DNA of 64,000 nucleotides from Aliidiomarina minuta. GTDB lineage: Bacteria; Pseudomonadota; Gammaproteobacteria; Enterobacterales; Alteromonadaceae. Position numbers and translations under genes: made by a program. The stretch covers positions 124,001-188,000 of the forward strand of contig NZ_PIPL01000003.1 of NCBI RefSeq assembly GCF_003987145.1, given 5' to 3'. Shown here one piece after another: positions 1 to 10,427 of this stretch (its first letter is position 1; every line of letters starts with the position of its first letter). The notes under the pieces are model-generated. The model had not been told where the DNA came from, ran no database searches, and saw only the letters and a program-made list of their open reading frames with translations.

Positions 1-630
1 GAACTCAATGGTCCAGGTCAGCGAGCTGGCCGGAGCGGGCTCACTCAGATGCGGCAATACCGCTGGTGGCCAGGCATCTACCAATCCTAAGAACAGGCCA
101 ATGTTAATGGGACTGTCTTCCTGCGAGTAGCGCATCCAACCGCCAAATTCACGCGTTTGTTGGTTGCTGAAGGGTAAACCTCCGACACTGACCCGGTAAT
201 CATAGTGCTGGGTAAATTCCGGGCTTAGCTCTGACTTTGGAAAAGCCGGGCCTTGCTCTCTTGGTGGAATCTGAGCTTTCGGAGTTTCAGTAACCCGCAC
301 TACCGAAGCACGTGAGCGGCCAAAGGTCAGCAAAGCACTTAAGCCAACTTCTCCCGACTGCATGATATCAACACTGATCTGGGTAACACTTTTGCCTTTG
401 CGTAAAACGCGCCGTTTTAACTGAACCCTGCCGGGCGCTAATGGGCCGACAAAAGAGACGGTCATTGCGCGTAGTGGCTGCTCAGATTCGACAGCCTGCA
501 GTGCATGCTGATAGGCAATACCAGCGGTTAAACCACCAAATAAGGCACGTCCCTGGGCCCAACCCTCGGGGAGATTAAAGTCGTGTTCGGCGTCTGCTGC
601 TACCTGGCTGAGAACTTCTGAAAACTGCAT
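1..630 (-). CDS. Acyl-CoA thioesterase family protein (double hotdog), 3'-truncated by window edge
   Basis: An open frame runs from an ATG at 630 to the window edge, giving the first 210 residues (start MQFSEVLSQVAADAEHDF). The stretch WAQGRALFGGLTAGIAYQHA followed by LRAMTVSFVGPLAPG is typical of TesB-like/4HBT_3 thioesterases, which hydrolyse acyl-CoA to free fatty acid and CoA in the cytoplasm. The second hotdog half begins around residue 130 and its end lies outside the window. The minus strand has AGGAAG some 8-12 bases before the start. It is divergent from katG. The substrate cannot be told. Confidence 0.8.
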   Translation of the reverse strand, partial: MQFSEVLSQVAADAEHDFNLPEGWAQGRALFGGLTAGIAYQHALQAVESEQPLRAMTVSFVGPLAPGRVQLKRRVLRKGKSVTQISVDIMQSGEVGLSALLTFGRSRASVVRVTETPKAQIPPREQGPAFPKSELSPEFTQHYDYRVSVGGLPFSNQQTREFGGWMRYSQEDSPINIGLFLGLVDAWPPAVLPHLSEPAPASSLTWTIEF

Positions 631-730
631 GTGAAGATGCTTCCTGCATTTAAACGAGTGTTTGATTGTAATCAGCTAAGTGTGCGATTTCCAGGACATT
701 TCAGTATTTCCGATGACGACAATCTGTTTT

Positions 731-759
731 TTGAGGCTGCAACATTTCATTAATATTTT
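731..759 (+). promoter_or_regulatory. Candidate sigma70 promoter of katG
   Basis: TTGAGG at 731-736 and TATTTT at 754-759 are 17 bases apart, about 45 bases before the katG ATG. The -35 is fair and the -10 only moderate. TATAGT at 759-764 is an alternative -10 with poor spacing. No convincing OxyR site was seen. A guess by consensus only. Confidence 0.3.
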
Positions 760-763
760 ATAG

Positions 764-3043
<2,280 letters not shown>

Positions 3044-3061
3044 CTTTGCAGTTGATTGACT

Positions 3062-3090
3062 AAAAAGCGGCGTTTTTAAGCCGCTTTTTT
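3062..3090 (+). terminator. Rho-independent terminator of katG
   Basis: Ten-base arms AAAAAGCGGC (3062-3071) and GCCGCTTTTT (3080-3089) flank an 8-base loop and lead into a T run. The mirrored A run means it may also work for minus-strand transcripts from the NTF2-like gene. The rest of 3091-3239 shows nothing I can interpret. Confidence 0.9.
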
Positions 3091-3239
3091 ATTAGCTATT
3101 TATATCGGCTAGGAATACCCGCTGATAGCATTGCTGTCGTTGCGCAATGTCTTGGTAACTCGTTATAAGGCGAAGTGGCTCGCCAGGTCATGTTTAAGTT
3201 CTCTATAAATATCGACATGAATCGAGTTTGTGCCAGACT

Positions 3240-3692
3240 TTAGTTTCCCGCTTTGTGAGTAGCATTCCAGTTCAGTGCCTGCCAACGGCCATCGCGCTGT
3301 ATCATGACGCCGGTATTTAAAAAGCGATTGACGTCGCCTTGGGTTTCGTTAGCGGGCGTTGATACCAGCGTGAAGTTCAGAATAACGACTTCTCCTACTG
3401 GATTAATCTGAATATCTTCCGCGCTGTACCAGGCTGAGACTTCATCGGCCTCAATGGTGTTACCCTGATTTACCCCGCCCATTAACCGGTTTTTGCCAAA
3501 GCGCTCGCCACTCGAACTGGTATAGACAAGCTCTTCAGCCCAGAAATTGTCATGTACCTGCGCATCGTTGACGCTGGCAGCGTATAAAAACTCTTCTAAG
3601 GTTTGCTCTATCTCCGTCTTCAGCTCAGCTTCGTTGGCGGCGCTTTGCAAGCTCAGGAACAGGAGTGAAATGATCAGTAAAAAACGAGTCAT
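3240..3692 (-). CDS. Exported NTF2-like (DUF4440/SnoaL-type) protein
   Basis: 150 residues from MTRFLLIISLLFLSLQSAANE, a clear Sec signal peptide cut near residue 19. The mature part is a small alpha+beta protein of the NTF2-like superfamily (helical EIEQTLEEFLYAASVND, then FWAEELVYTSSSGERFGK and C-terminal strands ending in GRWQALNWNATHK). Such domains are often ligand-binding or accessory; no function is assigned. An ATG 18 bases further up (3710) keeps the frame but has no ribosome-binding site, while AAGGAAAC precedes the ATG at 3692, so I use the latter. Confidence 0.75.
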   Translation of the reverse strand: MTRFLLIISLLFLSLQSAANEAELKTEIEQTLEEFLYAASVNDAQVHDNFWAEELVYTSSSGERFGKNRLMGGVNQGNTIEADEVSAWYSAEDIQINPVGEVVILNFTLVSTPANETQGDVNRFLNTGVMIQRDGRWQALNWNATHKAGN

Positions 3693-3723
3693 GGTTTGTT
3701 TCCTTAACATGTGTGTTTGCTGG

Positions 3724-4308
3724 CTAGAACGATGAGCCGGGTTGTTTCAGGAACTCCAGTTCCTCGACGGTGGATTCGCGGCCCAGTATTTCGTTGCGGT
3801 GGGGGTAACGGCCAAAGCGTTGAATGATGGCATGATGCTGTTTGGCAAAGTCGAGTAGCACGGCGGTTTCTTCGCCTGGCTCTTCTTCGTGAAGGGCACT
3901 GAATTGGGCAACGGCAGCTTCCTGGTCATCAAGGTTTTCGGAGTGCTCCAGTGGCATATATAAAAAGGCCTTTTGCATGACACTGAGTTCTTTCTCGAAG
4001 CCCTTAGCTATGGCTTCTTTGCAAAACTGCAATGCCCAGGGATCATAGTGAAACGCCAGTGGGCTGCCGCGAAACATATTACGGGGAAACTGGTCGCTTA
4101 GAATAATGAGAGCTAGTGTGCCCTCGGCGGTGTCCGCCCAGTCGTCGAGCAAACCTTCCTCCAGCGCTGACAGCAGGGGCTGGAAACGGGTTCGGATCTC
4201 AGCATCCACAGTTTCGTCTTTCGACCACCATAACTTCTGTTGTGCTTTAGCGATGGCCGCTGTGTCCGATTTATCGCCGAACCAGTAATCCAGTATGTCC
4301 TGCTGCAT
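3724..4308 (-). CDS. DUF924 family protein
   Basis: 194 residues with the DUF924 pattern: N-terminal ILDYWFGDKSD, LWWSKDETVDAEIRTRF, LALIILSDQFPRNMFRGSP and a C-terminal YPHRNEILGRESTVEELEFL. It is an all-helical, TPR-like cytosolic protein widespread in proteobacteria, with no established function. It lies just upstream of the NTF2-like gene on the same strand, with 31 bases between, and may share its transcript. Confidence 0.85.
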   Translation of the reverse strand: MQQDILDYWFGDKSDTAAIAKAQQKLWWSKDETVDAEIRTRFQPLLSALEEGLLDDWADTAEGTLALIILSDQFPRNMFRGSPLAFHYDPWALQFCKEAIAKGFEKELSVMQKAFLYMPLEHSENLDDQEAAVAQFSALHEEEPGEETAVLLDFAKQHHAIIQRFGRYPHRNEILGRESTVEELEFLKQPGSSF

Positions 4309-4334
4309 AGTAGTCTCCGTATATAAATTGCGCG

Positions 4335-5342
4335 TTAAAATTCGATTACGATTTTACCAAAGTGGCCTCCGGCTTTTTGCAAAGCGAAAGCCTCAGGTAG
4401 TTTTTCCAGCGGAAAGGATTTGTCGATAACCGGCTTAATGTCGCTGCTTTCCAGCGCTCGCACAAAGTCGCTCTGTTGTCGGCGGCTGCCAACAATCAAA
4501 CCCTGCAAACGTTGCTGACGGGCCATCATTGCTACCGTTGCAATTTCTCCGGATACCCCTGTTAATACCCCTATCAGAGCAATATGACCGCCAATGCGTG
4601 TTGCCTGGATAGATTGGTTCAGGGTATTGGGGCCGCCTACTTCAATGGTATGGTCAACGCCCCGGTTATGGGTGAATTCCAGTACCTGTTTGCTCCATTC
4701 GGGATGTGTGCGGTAATTGATGGTGTGGTCGGCACCCAGTTGGCGCACCCGCTCCAGTTTTTTGTCGGACGATGAGGTGGCGATAACCCGGGCTCCCATG
4801 GCTTTAGCAATTTGCAGGGCAAAGATAGAAACGCCTCCTGTACCCAGCACCAATACGGTATCACCGGCTTTGAGTCCGCCATTGTCGATTAACGCACGCC
4901 AGGCGGTGACACCAGCTGTAGTTATGGTTGCCGCTTCAGCATGGCTGTAACCTTCTGGTGCTTTAGTGAAAGCAGTAGCGCTGCGCACTACATATTCGCT
5001 GGCAAAACCATCAACGCCGTCGCCTGGTGTCGTGGAGAAGTTGGCAATGGCAGGTTGGCCGTCCAGCCAGTCAGGGAAAAAGGTTGAGACTACATGGTCG
5101 CCGACTTTAAAGTCGGAGACTCCTGCTCCCACCGCTTCGACCACTCCAGCACCATCTGATAACGGAATGCGACCGTCGTCTGCAGGTATATGGCCTAAGG
5201 CCACACCGAGATCATGAAAGTTCAGTGAGCTTGCATGGATTTTCACGCGAATCTGATCAGGACCTGGTTCACCCGGATCGGCTATATCTACCATTTTCAG
5301 TTGGTCAAGACCGGCGGGTTGGCCTAGTTTTATGGCTTTCAT
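4335..5342 (-). CDS. Zinc-independent MDR-family alcohol dehydrogenase / quinone oxidoreductase-like protein
   Basis: 335 residues, starting MKAIKLGQPAGLDQLK. GroES-like N-domain (residues about 25-130) followed by a Rossmann domain with VLVLGTGGVSIFALQIAKAMGA. The structural-zinc cysteine cluster of classical alcohol dehydrogenases is absent, placing it with the medium-chain NAD(P)H:quinone/enone oxidoreductases. The substrate is unknown. A longer in-frame start at 5375 exists, but the ATG at 5342 has AAGAGG at good distance and gives the usual family N-terminus. Confidence 0.88.
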   Translation of the reverse strand: MKAIKLGQPAGLDQLKMVDIADPGEPGPDQIRVKIHASSLNFHDLGVALGHIPADDGRIPLSDGAGVVEAVGAGVSDFKVGDHVVSTFFPDWLDGQPAIANFSTTPGDGVDGFASEYVVRSATAFTKAPEGYSHAEAATITTAGVTAWRALIDNGGLKAGDTVLVLGTGGVSIFALQIAKAMGARVIATSSSDKKLERVRQLGADHTINYRTHPEWSKQVLEFTHNRGVDHTIEVGGPNTLNQSIQATRIGGHIALIGVLTGVSGEIATVAMMARQQRLQGLIVGSRRQQSDFVRALESSDIKPVIDKSFPLEKLPEAFALQKAGGHFGKIVIEF

Positions 5343-5418
5343 GGAATACCTCTTAACAGTGTTGTGTTCGCGCATTCAGTGTATTCAGACTAACAGTATC
5401 GTCAATGCTTCGCTTGGA

Positions 5419-6348
5419 TTATGCTTCGCCGATTTCATCCAGCATACGTTGCAACCAGCCCAGGTCGGTCAGTTGATTGCCCTCGGTCTGGACGGTGACG
5501 CAGGCGGCTGCGACGCCGTATTTAAAGGCGGTTTTAAGATCAGCGCCCTGATTAAGCTGATGCGCCAGGGCAGACATGAAGCTGTCGCCTGCGCCGACAT
5601 GGCTAACTATATGTACCTTGGGAGCGCTAAACTGATATTCACTGCCGTCCTGAGCAACCAGCACGGCTCCGCCGCGACTGAGGGTGACGATGAGCACGTC
5701 GGCGGCGCCTTTGTCGACCAGCGTACGCATTTGCTGGGTCAGAGTGGGTATATCATCGTTTTCGTCATAACCCAGTGAAGCGAATTCTTTACGGTTCAGC
5801 TTGGCCAGGTAAGCACCCTGGTACAGACTTTCCTGTAACGCCACTCCGGACGTGTCGAGCATAACTTTGCAGCCTTTTTGGTTCGCCTGCTGGGTAATAT
5901 CAACATAAAAATTGTGCGGCGCGTTGTCAGGCAGGCTGCCGCTGAGTACCAGGTAGCCACAGGGCTGGTCGAGAACCGCCTGCTGGCAGGCATCCCATTC
6001 TGTAGTGCTTAAGTCGGGACCGGGAAATACAAAGTGTTGCATGATGCTGCGTTTACGCTCGGTAATAGCGAAATTCATGCGGGTGTCAGCACTAATGGGA
6101 ATGGCTTTGAACTGGGTGTTGTCTTTTTCCAGCAGGCTTTTTAATAATTCGCCATTAAGTCCGCCTGCTGGGAAAATAGCCAGGGATTCGCTGCCCATAC
6201 GGCGCACATTGCGGGCTACATTGATGCCACCACCGCCAGGTTCCAGAGCCGTTTGCCGACAGCGGCTTTTACTGTCGTCAAAAATTTCCTCAGTTACCCC
6301 GAACAAGTCCACGGCTGGGTTCATAGTAAAGGTCACGATAGCCGGCAT
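5419..6348 (-). CDS. pfkB: PfkB-family hexose-phosphate kinase (1-phosphofructokinase / PfkB type)
   Basis: 309-residue ribokinase-fold sugar kinase. N-terminal substrate motif NPAVDLFG (residues 9-16), GGGGINVARNVRRMG near residue 37, and the PfkB signature HVGAGDSFMSALAHQL near the C-terminus with the catalytic Asp of GAGDSF. It phosphorylates a fructose- or tagatose-phosphate in glycolysis. The sequence style fits minor 6-phosphofructokinase II, but there is no PTS neighbour to decide between 1-phosphofructokinase and PfkB. It stands alone, divergent from the macro-domain gene. Confidence 0.85.
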   Translation of the reverse strand: MPAIVTFTMNPAVDLFGVTEEIFDDSKSRCRQTALEPGGGGINVARNVRRMGSESLAIFPAGGLNGELLKSLLEKDNTQFKAIPISADTRMNFAITERKRSIMQHFVFPGPDLSTTEWDACQQAVLDQPCGYLVLSGSLPDNAPHNFYVDITQQANQKGCKVMLDTSGVALQESLYQGAYLAKLNRKEFASLGYDENDDIPTLTQQMRTLVDKGAADVLIVTLSRGGAVLVAQDGSEYQFSAPKVHIVSHVGAGDSFMSALAHQLNQGADLKTAFKYGVAAACVTVQTEGNQLTDLGWLQRMLDEIGEA

Positions 6349-6462
6349 GTTGAAATTATCCTTAATATAGTAGTCTCATTAAGTTAGCACTTTATATCCT
6401 GTGATGCTGATTTTTAGTTACTTTTAGCTAACCTTAAAGATAGTTTTTAACGGAGGTTAAGT

Positions 6463-7008
6463 ATGGCTGAAGTTACAATTAAGGGCGTTAATATTCAATG
6501 CGTACAGGGTGATATTACCGACCAGAAAGGTATAGAAGCAGTGGTCAATGCAGCGAATGCCCAGCTGCTTACTGGGGGCGGTGTAGCTGGCGCTATTCAT
6601 AAGGCCGCGGGCCCGGACCTGGAGCAGGAAAGTTCGAAACTGGCCCCACTTAAACCGGGTCAGGCGGTTATTACCGATGCGTATCAGCTGCCTAATCAAT
6701 ACGTCATTCATTGCCTGGGTCCTGTTTATGGGAAGGACGAACCGGCGGATGAGTTGCTGGCAGATTGTTACCGCAATGCACTGAAACTGGCTGACAAGAA
6801 AGGCATCTCCTCGATCGCTTTTCCCTCTATTTCAACCGGCGCTTTTGGTTATCCTATAGAGCCTGCCGCGAAAGTGGCGATTGAGACGGTTGTCAGTTCG
6901 CTCAACGAACTGAGCACGGTCAAAAGCATTGTTTTCGTTCTGTTCAGTGAGTCAGATCAGGATGTCTATGAAAAGGCTCTGCAGCAGGCACACTCAGATC
7001 AGTCCTGA
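6463..7008 (+). CDS. Macro-domain ADP-ribose hydrolase (YmdB / O-acetyl-ADP-ribose deacetylase type)
   Basis: 181 residues forming a single macro domain: VQGDITDQKGIEAVVNAANAQ, TGGGVAGAIHKAAG, VIHCLGPVYG and FPSISTGAFGYP are the ADP-ribose-binding loops. Enzymes of this subgroup remove acetyl from O-acetyl-ADP-ribose (the sirtuin product) or ADP-ribose from protein acidic residues. GGAGG precedes the ATG. It overlaps the nicotinamidase gene tail-to-tail by 10 bases, and a sirtuin lies 3.4 kb away. Confidence 0.92.
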   Translation: MAEVTIKGVNIQCVQGDITDQKGIEAVVNAANAQLLTGGGVAGAIHKAAGPDLEQESSKLAPLKPGQAVITDAYQLPNQYVIHCLGPVYGKDEPADELLADCYRNALKLADKKGISSIAFPSISTGAFGYPIEPAAKVAIETVVSSLNELSTVKSIVFVLFSESDQDVYEKALQQAHSDQS

Positions 7009-7559
7009 AGTATCACCCCGGCGTCGCGCATTTTTTTTAATGCCTGTTCACCGTCTTTCGCATCAATAGCCCGGGTGGCTTTTTGTATCAGTAGGGTTTC
7101 GAAACCAGCTTCCCGGGCATCTAAGGCGGTGGCCTGAACACAGACTTCCTGGGCCAGTCCACCAACCCAAAGTCGCTTAATGCCTCGTTTGTGTAACTCT
7201 TCTGCCAGGCCTGTGTCGTCGAAGGCAGAATACTGGTCTTTATCAAAGCGCGCGCCTTTGGATATTAAAATGCTGTTTTTGGGTAATTGTAAGTCGCTAT
7301 GAAAAGCGGCGCCGGGAGTATCCTGAACACAATGTTCGGGCCAGGGGCCACCCTGTTCAGAAAAACTCAGGTGACCTAAAGGGTGCCAGTCGCGGGATGC
7401 AAATACCGGCAGCTGGTGCGTTTCAGCCTGTGCTATCCATTGATTCAGTACCGGTACTATAGTGTCGCCATCTTCCACTCCCAGCTTACCACCGGGGCAG
7501 AAGTCATTTTGTACATCGACAATCAGTAAGGCATCGCCTGTCTGTAGTTGTTTATTCAT
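6999..7559 (-). CDS. pncA: Nicotinamidase (isochorismatase superfamily)
   Basis: 186 residues. DALLIVDVQNDFCPGGKL holds the catalytic Asp. RDWHPLGHLSF carries the Asp-x-His metal-binding pair. VGGLAQEVCVQATALDA carries the nucleophilic Cys, after a cis-peptide-like GGLA. The enzyme deamidates nicotinamide to nicotinate for NAD salvage. Its start overlaps the end of the nicotinate phosphoribosyltransferase gene by 8 bases, so the two form a coupled operon and perform consecutive steps. Confidence 0.93.
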   Translation of the reverse strand: MNKQLQTGDALLIVDVQNDFCPGGKLGVEDGDTIVPVLNQWIAQAETHQLPVFASRDWHPLGHLSFSEQGGPWPEHCVQDTPGAAFHSDLQLPKNSILISKGARFDKDQYSAFDDTGLAEELHKRGIKRLWVGGLAQEVCVQATALDAREAGFETLLIQKATRAIDAKDGEQALKKMRDAGVILQD

Positions 7560-8913
7560 CGTATCCTCCTTTTTTTACCGCTTCGCTGACCTGATGCTGG
7601 TAGGTACTGAGTTTATCGCTGACGGCCACCGGGTAGGGAGTGTCCTGTTTCTGTAAACGTCTGAATCTGGCTGGTAGCTGCTGTACCTGCGCCTGACTGT
7701 AATTGCGAATATCCTCCAGATCCTGAGTATGACTGGCTAAGCGTCGACCGTCCCGCATCACTTCCTGAAGCAGTGGCCGGCCTGGCAATTTTTCATCGGC
7801 TCGGGCAATGGTATCGCCGCAATAACCCTCGTTATCGGAGACCCGGAAGACCTGTTTGGCGCCGGGGAGAATAGGCTTGCCGCTGGATAATTTGAGGCGT
7901 CCTTTCCCGGCGTAGTAACAGAGCTTATAAGCGATATCCAGTGCTGGCGAATCCTGTGACACGCCCATGTCGGTGCCAACGCCAAAACCATCTACAGGGG
8001 CTCCACTTTTTACTAAGTCCTCGATGGCGCTCTCATCCAGACCGCCGCTGACCATGATCTGCATTTTTTGCAAGCCGGCTTTATTCAGTTGTTGTCGTGC
8101 TTTGTGGGCGAGCTCAGCTAAATCACCAGAGTCCAGCCGAATGCCCTGCACCGCAAATTTATCGCCTAACCGTTCAGCCAGTTGAATAACTTTTTGCACG
8201 CCACTTAAAGTGTCGAAGGTGTCTACCAGCAATACGGTTTGTGGATAGCTTTTTATAAAGTTGTCAAAAGCCTTCTGTTCATCGTCGTGTGCCTGGATAT
8301 AACTATGGGCCATAGTGCCGGCTACCGGCACATTGTAGAGCTTACCAGCCAGTACATTGGAAGTGGCGTTGATACCCGCAATATAATAGGCGCGGGCGCC
8401 TTTAACAGCGGCGTCGATGCCATGCATACGACGGGGGCCGAAATCCAGTACTGAACGACCCTCTGCGGCATTGGCGACACGGCTGGCTTTAGACGCCAGC
8501 ACGGTTTGCAGTTGCATCTGATTCATGACCAGGGTTTCAATTACCTGGGCTTGTGGAAGGGGTGCTGAGACTTCAAGCAGGGGCTCATGGCCAAAGCAGG
8601 GGGTACCTTCCGGCATAGCTCTCACCTGACCGGTGAAACGAAAGTTGTGTAACCAGTCCAGAAAGGAATCCGAGAACTTGTCTAATGAGCGCAGGTAATC
8701 AATATCGTCCGCGTTGAAGCTGAAGTTTTCCAGGTATTCGAGCAAGGTATCCAGGCCGCAGGCCAGAAGGTAATTACGGGTAGCGGGGAGCTCCCTTACA
8801 AATAGCGTAAATACAGCGTTTTCATGCATGTCCTGATCGTAATAGGCCTGCAGCATGGTCAGCTCGTATAGATCGGTAAAAAGGCCCAGTTCATGATGAT
8901 TCAGGGTTTTCAT
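7552..8913 (-). CDS. pncB: Nicotinate phosphoribosyltransferase
   Basis: 453 residues. N-terminal GLFTDLYELTMLQAYYDQDM is the hallmark of the family, with FGPRRMHGIDAAVKGARA, LVDTFDTLSGV and GIRLDSGDLAELA further on. It makes nicotinate mononucleotide from nicotinate and PRPP with ATP hydrolysis. The length fits the NAPRT subgroup rather than short E. coli PncB. First gene of the two-gene NAD salvage operon with pncA. No NrtR or NiaR site was recognised in 8914-8979. Confidence 0.93.
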   Translation of the reverse strand: MKTLNHHELGLFTDLYELTMLQAYYDQDMHENAVFTLFVRELPATRNYLLACGLDTLLEYLENFSFNADDIDYLRSLDKFSDSFLDWLHNFRFTGQVRAMPEGTPCFGHEPLLEVSAPLPQAQVIETLVMNQMQLQTVLASKASRVANAAEGRSVLDFGPRRMHGIDAAVKGARAYYIAGINATSNVLAGKLYNVPVAGTMAHSYIQAHDDEQKAFDNFIKSYPQTVLLVDTFDTLSGVQKVIQLAERLGDKFAVQGIRLDSGDLAELAHKARQQLNKAGLQKMQIMVSGGLDESAIEDLVKSGAPVDGFGVGTDMGVSQDSPALDIAYKLCYYAGKGRLKLSSGKPILPGAKQVFRVSDNEGYCGDTIARADEKLPGRPLLQEVMRDGRRLASHTQDLEDIRNYSQAQVQQLPARFRRLQKQDTPYPVAVSDKLSTYQHQVSEAVKKGGYDE

Positions 8914-8979
8914 TAAACACCTCCTGCTTAAACCCTAGCAGAGATGTGTAACTTTTCACTTTGTTGTTAGCGGACTGTT

Positions 8980-9378
8980 TTAAGTTGCGTCCGGGTTCTT
9001 CAGAGGCAAACCACCGCACCCTATGTTGGCTTTTAATAATAACCTGCGATTCATAATATGAGCGCTGAATAGCAGGCTGCCCCCAAGAATGGTGAGTGCA
9101 ATTTCTGGCCATCCATGAAAGGCCAGGGCCGACAGCAGTAACGCCAGGCCTGCAAAAGAGAGGCTTCCCGGCCAGAGATTATGGTGGATACGCCAGGCTG
9201 AAGGAAAAGAAAGAATGACGACTATGGTTACGGGAGCTAACATAAACCAATGAAAGAGTTCGCTGCCGAATAAGACTCCAAGCAAACCGCTACTGGTAAA
9301 AATGAGTATGAAAGGAGTCAATACACAGTGGCAAACGCAGATGGCAGAAAGCCAGGCTCCGAATAAGTCTTTGTTCAC
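8980..9378 (-). CDS. MerC-domain inner-membrane protein, probably metal (zinc) related
   Basis: 132 residues with four predicted membrane segments and the MerC-like motif SAICVCHCVLTPFIL in the first helix, whose paired cysteines bind Hg(II) in true MerC. A second Cys motif (NIGCGGLP) sits near the C-terminus. No mer genes are nearby. A TTG at 9384 is possible, but AAGGAA is well spaced only for the GTG at 9378. A Zur-like palindrome and a TTGACA box lie just upstream, so zinc transport or handling is more likely than mercury resistance (inference). Confidence 0.8.
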   Translation of the reverse strand: MNKDLFGAWLSAICVCHCVLTPFILIFTSSGLLGVLFGSELFHWFMLAPVTIVVILSFPSAWRIHHNLWPGSLSFAGLALLLSALAFHGWPEIALTILGGSLLFSAHIMNRRLLLKANIGCGGLPLKNPDAT

Positions 9379-9423
9379 GGGCAATTCCTTATGCTGAATG
9401 TATCAGCGGATAAACTGAGTTAT

Positions 9424-9438
9424 TGTTATAATATAACA
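9424..9438 (-). promoter_or_regulatory. Probable Zur box in the merC-like promoter
   Basis: TGTTATA-A-TATAACA is a perfect 7-1-7 palindrome. It matches the core of the gammaproteobacterial Zur operator as I know it. On the minus strand a consensus TTGACA (9448-9443) lies next to it, so the palindrome falls in the -35/-10 spacer of the merC-like gene, 46 bases before its GTG. The msrA start is about 90 bases away on the other side and could also be affected. Confidence 0.7.
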
Positions 9439-9528
9439 CTTCTGTCAAGAGTCGTGTGTTGGTTTACTGTTCTTTTTGTGTCGTTGTCACGTATTCACAA
9501 GCATCGAATGAGTTCCCGGAGTGAAGTT

Positions 9529-10197
9529 ATGAAAAATAATCTGTATATGGTGCTTAGCGGTTTGCTGCTTATGCTGATTTCCGGCTGCAGCAGTGGCTCG
9601 GATGCTGAGTCGGAGCGTGATTTGGAAGCATTTGCAGTCGCCACTTTTGCCGGAGGTTGTTTCTGGTGTGTCGAAGAAGGTTTTGAAAAGTTGCCTGGTG
9701 TCCATGAAGCTATCTCTGGATATACCGGTGGGCAGACGCCTGACCCAACTTATGAGCAGGTAGCTGGCGGACGTACCAGCCATACTGAAGCTGTGCAGGT
9801 ATATTATGACCCTGAGGTGATTGAGTACGCCGGTTTGTTAGAAGCGTTCTGGCGCATGATGGACCCGAATGATGCCGGGGGGCAGTTTGTTGATCGGGGT
9901 CGCCAGTACCGACCTGAAATTTTTTATCACAACGAGCAGCAGCGGCAACTGGCTAAGGCCTCTATTGCGCGCCTGGCGGAAACAGGACCTTTTGACGAAG
10001 CTATTATTGTGCCGGTGACAGCCCTGGATGAATTTTATCAGGCAGAGGACTATCACCAGAATTATTATCGGGAAAATCCCATTCGTTATCGTTTCTATAC
10101 ACGGAACTCGGGCCGCTATCAGTTTGTCGAGGAAGTGTGGGGGGATGAGCAGCAGCAGGATTTCACCCGCTTTCGCGATGCTGATTTGTTGGAATGA
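9529..10197 (+). CDS. msrA: Peptide methionine sulfoxide reductase MsrA, predicted lipoprotein
   Basis: 222 residues from MKNNLYMVLSGLLLMLISGC: a lipoprotein signal with lipobox ISGC and lipidated Cys20. The catalytic domain starts at ATFAGGCFWCVEEGF with nucleophile C44, and ends YHQNYYRENPIRYRFYTRNSGR as usual for MsrA. It repairs Met-S-sulfoxide in proteins, here presumably in the periplasm. The frame extends upstream to 9391, but only the ATG at 9529 has a ribosome-binding site (CCGGAG) and a sensible signal peptide. The zinc-ribbon gene follows 37 bases later. Confidence 0.93.
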   Translation: MKNNLYMVLSGLLLMLISGCSSGSDAESERDLEAFAVATFAGGCFWCVEEGFEKLPGVHEAISGYTGGQTPDPTYEQVAGGRTSHTEAVQVYYDPEVIEYAGLLEAFWRMMDPNDAGGQFVDRGRQYRPEIFYHNEQQRQLAKASIARLAETGPFDEAIIVPVTALDEFYQAEDYHQNYYRENPIRYRFYTRNSGRYQFVEEVWGDEQQQDFTRFRDADLLE

Positions 10198-10234
10198 GGG
10201 GTTTGCTGGACTGACCGGCTGGTGAGGAGAACTT

Positions 10235-10426
10235 ATGAGTTTAGCGCAGCAACAGGAATTTAATTGCCCTTATTGTATGGCTGTTAACGATATAGAAATC
10301 GATCCTATCAATGACCTTGATCAGCAGCAGATACTGGACTGCCAGATCTGCTGTCAGCCTATTGAAGTGATGATAGTCGAAGGTCACGAAGGGCTTGAGG
10401 TGATCGCGAAAACGGATGATGAATGA
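10235..10426 (+). CDS. Small CPXCG-type cysteine-rich zinc-ribbon protein
   Basis: 63 residues with two Cys pairs, FNCPYCMAV and LDCQICCQP, that can form one zinc ribbon, followed by an acidic tail. It matches the short CPXCG motif-containing cysteine-rich family of gammaproteobacteria, of unknown role. GAGGAG precedes the ATG at 10235. It ends one base from the sirtuin stop codon on the other strand. Confidence 0.85.
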   Translation: MSLAQQQEFNCPYCMAVNDIEIDPINDLDQQQILDCQICCQPIEVMIVEGHEGLEVIAKTDDE

Positions 10427-10427
10427 T

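Noticed and set aside
8980..9378. Mercury resistance (mer) operon
   Set aside because: Only the MerC-like gene is present; no merA, merR, merT or merP nearby, and the promoter has a Zur-type site.
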